64,000 bases of DNA. Source: Clusia tigrina. Taxonomy: Eukaryota > Arthropoda > Insecta > Diptera > Clusiidae. The notes under the pieces were generated by a model. The model was given only the letters and a program-made list of their open reading frames with translations, searched no databases and had not been told where the DNA came from. Shown piece after piece: positions 36,038-46,519 of this stretch. The stretch is from NCBI GenBank assembly GCA_920105625.2, contig OV050030.1, positions 86,203,570 through 86,267,569 on the forward strand, read 5' to 3'. Each line of letters starts with the position of its first letter. Within the stretch, counting starts at the first letter, position 1. The translations under genes and the position numbers were made by a program.

Positions 36038-37440
36038 TTAAGGTGTCGCTGTTAGTTGTGCTGGTGATTTCGTACGTTTTAGGCGACTTGGAACACTATT
36101 ACATGCTAGTATCCTAGCTAGATGATTTGGGTGCTCTTTGATTTTTTGCGCATATTTTAAGCTGGCGTCAAAGATTTCCTTTTTTACGAGCGGAATGTTC
36201 AGATCTTTGTGAATGTTTGTATTCTTTATAAACCAAGGAGCCCCAGTGATGGTTCTTAGAATTTTGGACTGCGCTCTTTGAATAAGTTCTATGTTAGAGT
36301 TGCTTGCGCCGCCCCACAACCGTAAGTCCAAATTGGTCTTATGATGGCTTTGTCCAGGAGTGCTTTATATTCTAGGCTCAACCTGGAATTTTTGTGCATG
36401 AGCCAGTGTAGACTATTTGCTTTCAAAGTCATTTGTTTTTTTTTTTTTGGCTTCGATGTGGCGCTTCCAGGTCAAACGTGAGTCAAGATGAATTCCTAGG
36501 TACTTCACCTCCTTTGCTTGTGGAATAGGAGAGTTATTTAGTTTTATGGCTGGACATGTACCTTTTTTTATAGTAAAGGTAATATGCGTACTTTTCGATT
36601 CATTAACGTTTATTCGCCAGTCAGCCAACCAATTTGTTACTAGGACCAGATGATCTTCTAAGTCACGGGATGCGATTTTGGGATTCGGATGAATGCTAAG
36701 GATAGCTGTATCGTCTGCGAAAGTTGCTGTTGTTAAATATTTGTTGGTAGGCAGATCTGAGGTAAATAGTAGATACAACACCGGACATAGAACGCTTCCT
36801 TGTGGTACTCCAGCTTTGATGGCAAAGCATTTAGAGTAAGCATTATTGTACCTGACCTTGAACTTTCTGCCCCTCAGATAAGATTCCAATATTTGGTGTA
36901 CTTTTGTGGGCAACAGTCTTTTGATTTTGTAAATAAGCCCTTCGTGCCAGACCTTGTCAAATGCCTGCGCCACGTCTAAAAAGATGGCTGAACAATATTG
37001 CTTTTTGTCGAATGCGTTTTTTATCTCGTTCACTATTCGATGAACCTGCTCTATTGTACTATGGTGTTCGTGGAAGCCAAATTGGTGAGTGGGAATAGTG
37101 CGTTTTTCGTTTATATGCGGCATTAGTTTTGCAAGAAAAAGCCTTTCTAGGAGTTTTGATAAGATAGGCAGCAGGCTAATCGGTCTATATGATGACGATT
37201 GGGAGGGGTCTTTTCCTGGTTTCGGGATCATTGTGATTACTGAGACTTTCCAGGCATTAGGAAAGTATCCTAAGCGCAACAAGCCATTAAATAGTGAAGT
37301 AATTAAGATGATGGCCATTTGGGGTAACTCCTTGATCATTTTTCCAGTAATGAGGTCGTGTCCTGGAGCTTTGTTAAGAGCAAGGCTACTCATCGCATTA
37401 CTTACTTCTTTTGTTTTTAATTTAATAGGCGAGCATGTTG
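36038..37440 (-). pseudogene. Jockey ORF2 reverse transcriptase and C-terminus
   Basis: Main frame 37393-36413: SSLALNKAPGHD, YRPISLLPILSKLLERL, HQFGFHEHHSTIEQVHR, AIFLDVAQAFDKVWHEGL (catalytic Asp), GVPQGSVLCPVLYLLF, TFADDTAIL (FADD at 36710-36721), LADWRINVNESKS and KYLGIHLDSRLTWKRHI. All seven RT motifs are readable. The C-terminal part (LRLWGGASNSNIELIQRAQS, 36331-36038) is in another frame after about 80 bases of broken sequence. Upstream, between 37441 and 37667, frames are broken. The enzyme would copy element RNA at a nicked target, but here it has no endonuclease partner. Confidence 0.88.
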
Positions 37441-37666
37441 TATCTGGCTAGGGGGTTAATATTAGGTTATTGGTATTGCGAGGTGGGTTGGGGGTAAAAA
37501 CATCTCTTAAGTGTTCGGCGAAAACAGCAGACTTTTCATCATCGCTTCTTGCCCATTTTCATTTCTCTGACAGCTTTCCACAGAGAGTAATTGGTGACGT
37601 CAGTCGGAGAAAGGTTTTGGATATATTGGTCCAGGCAACGATCTGATTCTAGACGCAAGGTCTTTC

Positions 37667-39489
37667 TCAAATTTTCACTGGCAATAGATAAGGGGACCTG
37701 GATTTTTGCCATTCACGACGCGTCTTCCTTTTTTCAGTAAGGAGAATATCGATTTGGGTTGAGGGTTGTGGGCGCCAGATGCTGTTGCAGTTGTTGTCAC
37801 GCTTTTCCGCAGAGTGGCGCACAGCTAATCTTAGGGTCAAGGTAAATTGTTCCAGAAATGTTTCAATGCCCTCATTAGTTTTGAGACGTGGGTTTGGGCT
37901 GAGATGACTTCTGATGTATTTTCTGTATTTCAGCCAGTTAGTTTTAGTGGGTGTGAATTCGTAGGTAGGGCGTAACTTTTTGTTCAGATGTATTATAATA
38001 GGAGAGTGATCTGAAGAGAGTTCAGAGAGACAATTACTGCACTTTCTAGCAGCTCTGTCAGTTTTAGTCTTCGTACATTCTGATGTGGGGTGTAAATCAC
38101 CACAGGCAACACATACACTACGAAGAGTGCAATAGGACCTTGTGTGCCCAAATTCTTGGCAATTCGAACATTGAACTGGGCCGTTTCGTTTGAGAGGCTC
38201 CTCCACAGTAATTCTGCGATGCATAAGATAGCGGAGATTATAAATTCCATGCACTTTTCCTTTGTTAAGCTTTTGTGTTTCAGGCTCCAAACACGCGAAA
38301 CAATGGCTGAGGGATTCTGTTGCGATTTATTATATTTATAATAGAGCGGGCAGCGAACCCTGCTTCATGTAGTGCTTCTTTGACTTCAGCAGGGGGAATA
38401 TCTGATTCACGTCCCTTTGTGACAATGTTAAGGCCTTTGCTACTTTTAAGCTGATAGGTGTAGTAGCTTTTTTTTATCATTGTCGAAGTTTTTTATAACC
38501 ACTCTGTAGTTGCTCTCACTATGTATTTGGATTTTTGTTTCTTGGATATTTCCTTTAACAAGAGGGGTGACATGGAAATTTTTAGGACCAATGAGCTCGG
38601 TAAGCTTTGCAACTAATTTACTGGAGTTACGTTCTCGTAGGTAAATGGGAGGTGGTTTGAGTATAATTTTAGGTGCGTCTGCCTCCTCAGCACTTTGAAG
38701 TAGTGCGAAACGATTATTACTAGAGGTTAGGCTCTCGCTAGTTTTGCTGATTTTTGCGATGTTTGTTTTGATTGCACTTGATTTTGGGCTTCGCTTGCGC
38801 TTGTTTATAAGGATATACCTATCTAAACCAGTTTGTGTTGTTCCACTTTTCCCTGCTGGGTTGCTTGACAAATTTTTGGTTGAGTGGTTTGCATTGATGG
38901 TTGGTGTGAGTGCATTTTCAGTGCGCTCAGCCACTGTTGGCGAATTTGTTCTAGCACGATCGGACGAGTGAGAGAGAGACGTGGGTGGAACCTGTTTGCA
39001 CTCTTTAGTTATGGACGCCGTTGGGCTGGGTGTTGAACATTGAGCGCTCCAAGAGGGCGCATGCGCAGAGAGTGCCAGAGATACTTTTGCACATTGGTTC
39101 TGGTTTGAGTGCGAACTGTGTGTACTTGCATTGTTAAGTGCAGTCGCAATTGAACGCTGTGGAGTTGCAGTCGCATGAGGGCCGCTGCCCGGCCGCTCGC
39201 CGTTGTGGGACATGCTACCTCCGCTCGCTTGTCTCTGTTTTGCAGGCAAATGTGTTGACCTAACCACATTCGTCGTCAAACCGCTATCGACAGTCATGCC
39301 GAGAACATCCGACCTTGCATTGGGGAGAGAAGGTAACATACTGTACTCACTCAGTTCCGCGATTACCGGACGCTGCTGGGAAAGCGACTGAGGAAGATCA
39401 GGTGTTGGTGCAAGTGCAGGCACACTATGAGAGCGCATGCGCTGAACAGGAGAGCGCACTGGGTGAGTGGGAGAGCGCAATACGCTCAT
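37667..39489 (-). pseudogene. Jockey ORF1 (gag) fused to endonuclease tail by a deletion
   Basis: ORF1 is spread over 39489-38446 (Ser/Thr/Pro-rich N-terminus, then IILKPPPIYLRER and a PRE_C2HC-like region), 38480-38280 (DIPPAEVKEALHEAGF) and 38290-37667. The last frame holds zinc knuckles CSNCQEFGHTRSYC, CVACGDLHPTSEC and the start of a third, CSNC. It then passes without a stop into LSSDHSPIIIHLNKK, the C-terminal SDH motif of the endonuclease in ORF2, and on through the EN-RT linker to 37667. The rest of gag and most of the endonuclease are missing, so two ORFs are fused by an in-frame deletion near 38025. Confidence 0.8.
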
Positions 39490-39688
39490 CCACTGACCGC
39501 TATAGTTCCGCTTCTTTATTAGAAGCTAACACAAATTCAAATTATAAGCTTAAAAACTGATATTTGAAATTTCGCACAAACTCCTTTTGCCAATTTCACT
39601 CACTGACTTTTATTATGCGTCTATTTCGCTAGGCTTAAAACTCGAAACATTAAATTATTCCACTTTAAATCACAACATAATTGAGGAA

Positions 39689-40700
39689 GAGCAAGATATG
39701 ATCTTAATATGTCCTTGATACCAGCCTGCGTCACGGCAGCTGGGTGAAGGACCAGGGTTGAGGGACATAACCTCAACGAAAATTGGTAACACTGCCATTT
39801 CGACCAGTCTCCAATTGGCAGGAGTAATGGTCCCATCGGCATTGACAAAGTCGACCACAGCCCATGTGAGGCGCGTAGGCTTGGGGGTAGCCAGCTTTAC
39901 GCGCTTAGGGATGCTTTGGGTGCATTGGCCCGGGCGATCGGCTGATCTCTGCCTCTTGGGGTTACCGGCTGCTTGTGCAGTGGAGGAGTGTGCACGCACA
40001 TCAGCGCGTGCCTTTGCCCACTCAAGCTTGCCCTTGTCGTATTCTGATAGTTGAGAAGGTTCTGTAGCGTTGAGCTTCGTCAAAATACTGTATGCCGCTC
40101 TACGCGTCCTGTACGCCCTTATACTCGGGTTCACGTTGGTAGGTGCACCTGTAGGAGGAGCGGTACGGGGAGCAGTTTCCATCGACTTGTGAGGCAATAT
40201 CGAGGCGTTTGCTGAAGAGGGCTTAGGCGGAGCGACAGCTGCTGGTTTGTGAGTCAATACCTTAGCAGCCGCTGAAGAGGGGGCAGCGAAGAGCTCTTGG
40301 GTGGCTTATTAGCCGAAGTTGTGGTGCTTATTTAAGGGGCAGTGCTTATGCTGCTTTTCTTCGACCCAAAAGCGGGGGTGTTGCTGGTGGGCATTTGCCT
40401 AGCCAGGGTTTTGCGCGTCCCTGAGGGGATATGCGCGGAAATTTTTTTTGTGTTTGTGTTGTTATTCTTTTTTGTGTCCATGCAAGAAGGGTCCGCAATC
40501 AAAGCCGCTATCTCAGTCCGAACGTGTGGTCACTAAATATGGTCCCATGGTTATCTATGCAAGCAGAGATGCAATGCGGAGGTCGGCACAAGCCCTTATG
40601 GGGTCAAGTGCTTAGAGCCAGACCACTGCTAATCGGGAGTTCCACTCAACCGAAAATATTTTTTTTCATTTTCCTAAAAAAAATTCTGCAATTTTATTTA
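39689..40700 (-). pseudogene. LOA 5' end and N-terminal part of ORF1
   Basis: Minus-strand frame from about 40257 with a Pro/Ala-rich start, then YRTRRAAYSILTKLNATEPS, a basic KRQRS stretch, TRLTWAVVDFVNADGTITP and GWYQGHIKIISC, where Jockey breaks it at 39696. Beyond 40257 the frame is still low-complexity, and the 5' UTR probably reaches about 40650-40700, where A/T-rich DNA begins. It continues at 35844. ORF1 makes the RNA-binding particle protein. The exact 5' end is uncertain. Confidence 0.65.
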
Positions 40701-40980
40701 TAACCCCATTTTAATAAAAAATTTGTATTTTTTAGAAATTTTATTTAAATACTGACAAAGATTCCACTAATTTCACAGCAAAAATGTTGGCGAACAAAAT
40801 TAAATGAAATGTGAAACATTTTATTTATGTTCTTTGGACACGGAATCCTTTTGCGGATATTTTCGCAAGTTCGAAAATTGTAATATGAAAAATCGCATGA
40901 GGATTTTGTTTAGAATATGCGGAAAGATCAAAGTGAAAAATTCACTGCGGAAAGGTATTTATAATCGGGTTAATGCTTGG
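40701..40980. other. A/T-rich stretch, nothing recognised
   Basis: No gene supported. A 114-codon plus-strand frame overlaps here (40804-41148), but it lies opposite readable Helitron sequence for part of its length and has the composition of chance. The boundary between LOA and HEL-old must lie here. Confidence 0.35.
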
Positions 40981-42210
40981 TACATCAGTATACAACAAAT
41001 AATCAATAATTCAGTTTTCCGATCATTGAGAAGGGCTTGTTGCTCGTTCAGTATACATTTTGCCTTTGAGGCAAGTGAAATTCAAGACGAACAATTGAAT
41101 GGGATCGAAAATGCATTGGATATTCATCTATTCGCCAATAAGACTTAGTAGAACCAAGATAGTGCCCGCTCAAGAAATTTTGGATATCATCAATTTAAAT
41201 TTCTCCTTTGATATTCGCATGCACTTTTCTAAATTCTACAAATGCGTAATCATATCTTTTATATAAACACTTATAAATACACTTCATACTTTTAAGGGAA
41301 CTGAAAACTTCAACATTAATATAGCAATCAGAATTAGCTAAACGGTATGGATTGTATGGGACCACAAATCGGTTGTCAAAAGAATCTGCACGCATATCAA
41401 CACTTTTACCACTAACACATCGCTTATAAACAGGATAGACATTCACATTGTTTTGTGTAGAAGTAGAAAAAGCCTTTGGGAACTAATTTGAGGTCTTCCA
41501 TCATTCATACAAATATAATTTTGATTAAGCAATCCACATGGTCCATGAGCTATGTGACATTTAACCATTTCATATATTTTTGGAAGACTGAACATTTGGT
41601 ATTTCAGAAGAAACCAGCTGGTCAATGTTAAAGACCACCTGGTTTCCTACCTCTCTATGATCCGGTGTTAGGATTACCGAAATATGTGCGTGAGGTAGGT
41701 TTTCGAAATTCGTTTGTATAAATAAACTTGCAGTGGAACCCATGCGCAACGATATCTGGTCGAAAATGAGAAGATTCACACCGGGGTAAAGAATTGACAA
41801 TTTCTGGCCAATGTAAACTGCAAGTCATGGTGATGAGTAATAATAGTTTTCTGAAATAGTGTACAATCGACATCGCATCTAAATAATTTTGATACATATT
41901 CCGTAGAGTACTAACGAAACCAGTTGATAAGATTCGGCCAACAGTGTTGACGCCATCAGAATCATTTGGCTATCGGTGTAAGAAAGCGGTCAAATTATTG
42001 TATAAATCGGAAATAAGATTGCCGCGATTATTCCGAATACAATTCTTCTTCGTACTCTCAATACGGATATACATGTCAACAACACATTGTAGGAATAATT
42101 TTTTTGAACGATCTAAACTACTGAACAAATTTTGTAGTATGCCATACTTGCATGCCAGCCAGTTTTACCGTTTGGAGATAGTAATGGATATGCTAAGGGC
42201 TCTAAGATAA
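40981..42210 (-). pseudogene. HEL-old Helitron Rep fragment, third and longest copy
   Basis: Includes the 41344-42210 part shared with copies 1 and 2 and adds the downstream section they lack. It reads FVVPYNPYRLANSDCYINVE and VFSSLKSMKCIYKCLYKRYD at 41446-41195, matching WIVPYSPILSKTFKTHINVE and YFSSVKSIKYVCKYVTKGSD in the good Helitron. That is the Rep segment with the catalytic tyrosines. After 41195 a broken stretch (FRSHSIVRLEFHLPQRQNVY) matches the following part of Rep. No helicase is seen. It is a different, much older Helitron than 56913-62453. Confidence 0.82.
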
Positions 42211-42739
42211 ATGTTGCGAACAGTACTTAAACTTTTTGAAAACACCACCATATTTCTCTCAAAAGGGTGGCTACTATTTCCATTTTGAAAATAACTGCAA
42301 TATCAGTTATTTTCAATGTTATTATACCGCCACAAATCCAAAAAAATGCAAATAGAATTTCTACAACTATATTTTCACAACTGCTGACAGTAGTCAGTGA
42401 TAGTTGTGAACGAAGGAACAAAAGGATTTGGACAATTTAATTCAATGACTAATTCACGCAGTAAATTTTGATCACAGGTTGGCTATTTCACACATTCTGT
42501 ATTGAACAGCAGTATCAACGTGTTGCGAACCCCCCTGGCATGATACAGTGTGGTGGCCGCGGTTAGGTCACCGCTACGCTCGTGGTTCTCACCCCGCCAC
42601 ACTGCATCGGGTGGGGCAATACTGAAGGAAGAAAAAAAGCATCCAACTCACCAATTTTCTCTCAGCCGGGCATCCTCCTCCTCGACGTCAAGCGAGCTCG
42701 CCCCATCGCTTCCGTCTTAGCCTATCATTTTGCAAAAAT

Positions 42740-42742
<3 letters not shown>
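42211..42742. other. Unassigned block, third copy
   Basis: Corresponds to 5641-6234, with a few more changes and without the last ~55 bases before the (TA)n tract. No gene supported. Confidence 0.4.

Positions 42743-42809
<67 letters not shown>
42743..42809. repeat. (TA)n microsatellite, left flank of GYP
   Basis: About 66 bp of TA, directly outside the GYP 3' LTR. The other side of GYP (56832) also continues as TA, so both flanks fit a TATA target duplication. Confidence 0.95.
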
Positions 42810-42810
<1 letters not shown>

Positions 42811-43109
42811 TTAAGATCCTCAATAAGGATCTTGATAAAAAATTAATTTCACGGACGCAACTTGTCCGTGGTTTCACAAAATAAAACAAGTGAATTTCAA
42901 AAACGTTATAATTTATTGACAGATTAGAACGGCTCCCTGGAAAAGACTATTGCCGCTGCGTCGGAATTTTCCCACAGGTAGCGGATGCGCGTGCATCGCG
43001 TAGCCAGACGCAACCTGAGTCGTCAGCGAAGTAAGCGAATATCGTGGGAAGCGTAATGCACGAAAGTTCGCACTACGTTACGTAACGGGTACATTGCTCG
43101 TAGTTGACT
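42810..43109 (-). repeat. GYP 3' LTR
   Basis: 300 bp. Lacks a 40-bp stretch of the 5' LTR (56627-56666, after gaaaagacta) and differs from it at several further positions, so the insertion is not recent. The polypurine tract (aggggaag on the minus strand) lies at 43110-43117. Confidence 0.9.
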
Positions 43110-44547
43110 CTTCCCCTATTAAAAAACCTGCGTCCCGCAGATCTTCATTCATATTCGAACATATTTGGAAGAGTGGTGCTTTTCATCAGGATGAGTAGAA
43201 GTTGAGGATGGCGTATTACCGATGGTCACAAAAACTCGTATACTCGGGATATTCAGCTTTGCATGAAATTTTCGCCAAAGGATGCCAGAGAAAATTGCAA
43301 TCAAAAAGATTAAAAGACTTCCTGTAAAGAGAGAAAAGTCTACTTTTCGGGTTAGCTTTGACAGGTACCTTACATTCTTCGATGTAAAATCGTGTATATT
43401 CCAGATCTCTCAAGATTCCTTCGCCAGTAACATTTGCGAGGATTGGCGGCAAGGCTTGCAGTGTAGTTATCAGGATGCTTGAGTAAGTGTTGTTGCCAAG
43501 GATTACCTCCTCATTGAGTAACTGGATCACATAGGTGCCATTTAAAATCGTCGACGTGTTTCTGGAAACCAAATCTCCGATGTAGTTCGTCAGGAAGATT
43601 GTGTTTTCGTTGATCAGTTCGACAATTCTTTCGTTGTTAGATCGCATTGTTGAATTTGCCATTGCCAGACAGTCGCCTATTATTTCAAACGTTTCTTCTC
43701 GGCTGATGAGTACCCTTTTGTACGGGACCATAACTTGCATACCACTGTTGATAGTTGCTCTGATGATCAGGTGATGGTAGACTTGCCTCTTTACCTTGGG
43801 TAGCGCCAGAACGTACAATAAGGAAGACCCATTTGTGAAAATATATGGTTTGCCATACTCTGTTGCTTCCACTATATTTTGGTACGGCAATATTTCCACC
43901 TCGGACAAGATCTGATTGATTTCTTCGGCATTTAGAAGGTTGCTGTTCACGATGCCCTTCTTAGCCATTTGACAAGCGAGTACGATTTCGTTTACAGCTT
44001 CCTTTAGTATGAGAATCTTGTCCAGTATGCTCTGTTCAAAACGGACCTCATCGCCATCACTGCTGATATTGTTGTATTTCGCTGCCATTTTGTTGACCTT
44101 GTCGATTACTTCCTTCATCTTCCCAAAGAGTTCGTCGTTAATTTTATATTGGTGGTTGTTGTTTTCGATCTCGCTTCGCAATATAGTGTCCCAATCCGTG
44201 GCATCTGGATTTCCTGCTATCCACTTCCAAGCGGATCCAATCCAGTTTATTGAGCGTGTAGCTCTAGGATGTGTTGCAGTCAATTCGCTTAGACACAGCT
44301 TCGTCACCCGCAGATGGAATTCAAGGGATGACTTAGTTTGTTCGTGTCGCACCGACCCATATACGAAGTCGGCGAGGAGTTCCAATGCGTTATCGTATTG
44401 TTGGAGATCGCCAATGTGCACCAGTTTGAAGCAGCCATTTAAAGTCCACCCATTTCCAGAACTAATGATGACAATGGGAGCATGGTAATTAAATACGCTC
44501 AGTCCTTCCCCAGCGGCTATGAGTATACCTAAACTAAATATACTAAT
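43110..44547 (-). pseudogene. GYP env gene, third copy, longest open frame
   Basis: Open from 44547 to 43216 (444 codons), with a signal-like N-terminus, RATR in place of the RAKR of the other copies before SINWIGSAWKWIAG, a long ectodomain rich in coiled-coil-like heptads (IDKVNKMAAKYNNIS) and many N-x-S/T sites. It keeps the 32 bases lost in copies 1 and 2 (near 43400). Near its end the frame leaves the expected transmembrane segment, which is readable in another frame (43110-43420, LLIFLIAIFSGILW type), so one shift separates ectodomain and anchor. Family: errantivirus/baculovirus F-like fusion proteins. It cannot act as a membrane-anchored protein in this state. Confidence 0.86.
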
Positions 44548-45119
44548 TCAAGAGGAGAAATATTAATTTTGTTGCTTAAATCTAGTAATATTGAAGTTAA
44601 ATGTTAATTTTTTGTTTTGGTTTTGGTTTTTTTTTGTTAGAGGAGAAATATTAATTTTGGGTTCGTATGATTTATTTCCCACTTTCGGAATTCTTAATTT
44701 CTACGTTAGTTTTGTGTTCTTTGCTTTGCTTTGCTTAGCTTTTAATTTTTGTATCCCAAGTTTGGGTCCTTAAAATTTTAAGTTAGTATTTTATTTCAAA
44801 TTTTGTTTTAAATAATTTTTGCAACCTTTGTCTTTCTCTTTTTGTCCCTATTTTTTTTATCAAATTATAATTCCCTCTATTTATTTATAATGATGAAGCG
44901 TCCGCGGGCTAGCAAGATGGGAGGTCCGTGTTATCCGTTTTAGCAGTATTGCTTACTAAGGCACGGGTAATACTCCCAGTATCAACTTGTCACAATATGC
45001 AATCTCCGGTTTGGATATGTGTTATTTATTGCCATGTAGACTTGCTGAAAGTTCACCTCATCATTGCTCTCGTATCATTTAATAAGCTGTACAGGGTACA
45101 GCATACCCTCTTTTAATTT

Positions 45120-46027
45120 TTTATGTGGGACTTATGGATTTTTTTTCCCTGTCTCGGTTATTACAGTAACCGTATTATCAATTCCAACGATTTTCGTTTT
45201 ATAAAGAGGCTTTTGTTTGCCTTTTATTTGTTTATTGGCGATGTATATGACGTCGCCGGGTTTAAAGTTTTTGGGTTGAGTTTTTACGCGTTTAACCGTA
45301 AATTCCTTATTTTTTCATTTTCTTCAATTTTACCGCGAATGCCATTGTTGAATTTTTCGCGAAAAAAAATTTCATTTGGTTTTTGGCGTGTGACGGAGTG
45401 GATTGTGTCGTTATACCTATCTACCGTTATTTGCAGAACTTCTTTAATACGCAGAACTTCTTTAATACGTCTTGAAAGTCGTTTCTTATGCACCTGAAGA
45501 TTTCTATTATGGTCGAATGTGATCTTTCTACTTGCCCATTAACCTCGCTTTTCTGAGATGGAGTTCGGTAAATTTCGATATTCAATGATTTAAGGAAATT
45601 TATATTGATAAGGGTTAGGAAACCACGTTCATTGTTCATAATCACTATTTTGTGTACTGTAAAAAAATGCACTATCTTGGCAAGCTTTCGGCGCAAATGA
45701 GGTGCGGATTTGTTTTTTATTCGTAAAAATTTTGCAAATTTGGAAAATTTGTCTAAGATGGAAATGAATTTCTCACCCTGAATTTCCATTATGTCCATAT
45801 GGAGTATTTCACATGGAAATTTTGGTGTTGGTGAGATTTTGGGAGTTCTCTCGGAAATTCCTATATGCCCTAGTGTGTTCGATTTCGATTATTTCAAGCA
45901 CACGCTTTTTGTTTGGCTCATCCGTTACTACTCTTTGGGTTATACGGATATTAGATTGTGAAAAAGTATCTAAATAAATCTTTTGCAGTATCATAAGAAA
46001 ATATGCAGGAATTTTGACGCCGTTCAT
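45120..46027 (-). pseudogene. GYP integrase, third copy
   Basis: Pieces in order on the minus strand: a zinc-domain part (EIEHTRAYRNFRENSQNL, 46027-45809), the catalytic core (45798-45427) with HMDIMEIQ, ILDKFSKFAKF, then IMNNERGF where gypsy integrases have SDNERG, then SEVNGQVERSHSTI (Glu), and the C-terminal part (VDRYNDTIHSVT, KPGDVIYIANKQIKGK, near 45493-45130). The second catalytic Asp is replaced by Asn, so even the longest copy should be inactive. The Cys pair of the zinc domain is not visible. About 580 bases without a frame separate it from env. Confidence 0.82.
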
Positions 46028-46519
46028 TACGGATGGGTTTAATTTTTCTTTTTAAATTTGAGTAAGATTGCTTTCGTTAATTTTTTCAAGAGAGACGTAA
46101 TTGCTTTTATAATTCGGATGGGGCTCCTCACTCGGCTGTACCTTTGGAGCACAATTGAGGCAAGGACCGATGTATCGTTTTCCCCGCCTGTCAGCACAGC
46201 AAGATGGGAAAGTCTGTGGAAAACCAAAATTATTATTAGTCATCAATTATGCTACGTTTGATAGGCTTACGAGAAAGCTAATAATAGGAGAAGTAACTGC
46301 TACAGGACTACATAGAGTACTACAAATTTATCCCGTGGCAGAGCCATGCGAGATCTACGACTGCAGTTTAGCGAGGAAGACTAAGGATGCCATAGAGAAG
46401 AAACGAGGAGTGATATATAAAATGTATATATATATAAGGAGGAAAGGCTACGAACTAAATCTAGAGGCTACGGAGAATGGGACTAGCTACAGAAATGGCC
46501 AAAAGACCGGATGCCGGGG
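46028..46519. other. Junction DNA between GYP integrase and BEL-C, unassigned
   Basis: Neither the BEL-C 3' LTR nor gypsy RNase H is here. The minus strand has a short frame with two Cys pairs (SCCADRR, CLNCAPK, 46246-46052). The plus strand is open from 46155 through about 46520 before it overlaps BEL-C. I recognise neither. It could be filler from a third element brought in with the deletion that removed both neighbours' ends. Confidence 0.4.

Larger units (their letters stand above)
35845..39688 (-). mobile_element. Jockey-type non-LTR retrotransposon, internally deleted, nested in LOA ORF1
   Basis: 3.84 kb on the minus strand, with an A-rich tail at 35845-35866. Flanks gagccaga (35837-35844) and gagcaaga (39689-39696) match in 7 of 8 bases, a likely target duplication. 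Removing the element rejoins LOA ORF1 in frame. It has PRE_C2HC/zinc-knuckle ORF1 and an RT with FADD but no RNase H, which is the Jockey arrangement. The endonuclease is almost wholly deleted. It lies outside the 16.2-kb duplication. Confidence 0.9.
41344..45465. repeat. Third copy of the HEL-old / (TA)n / GYP 3' block
   Basis: Matches 4771-8997 and 20946-25180 almost base for base, apart from the length of the (TA)n tract, a missing ~55 bp just left of that tract, a ~45-bp gap near 45360 and a 32-bp stretch in env (near 43400) that the other two copies have lost. Because a Helitron fragment, an unassigned block and the LTR are all shared in the same order, this is duplication of one locus and not three separate insertions. 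Outside the block the flanks differ: Helitron continues to the left here, and gypsy integrase continues to the right. Confidence 0.93.

Noticed and set aside
40804..41148. 114-codon plus-strand frame as a possible host exon
   Set aside because: Partly opposite readable Helitron Rep remnants, no splice context, and no recognisable domain.
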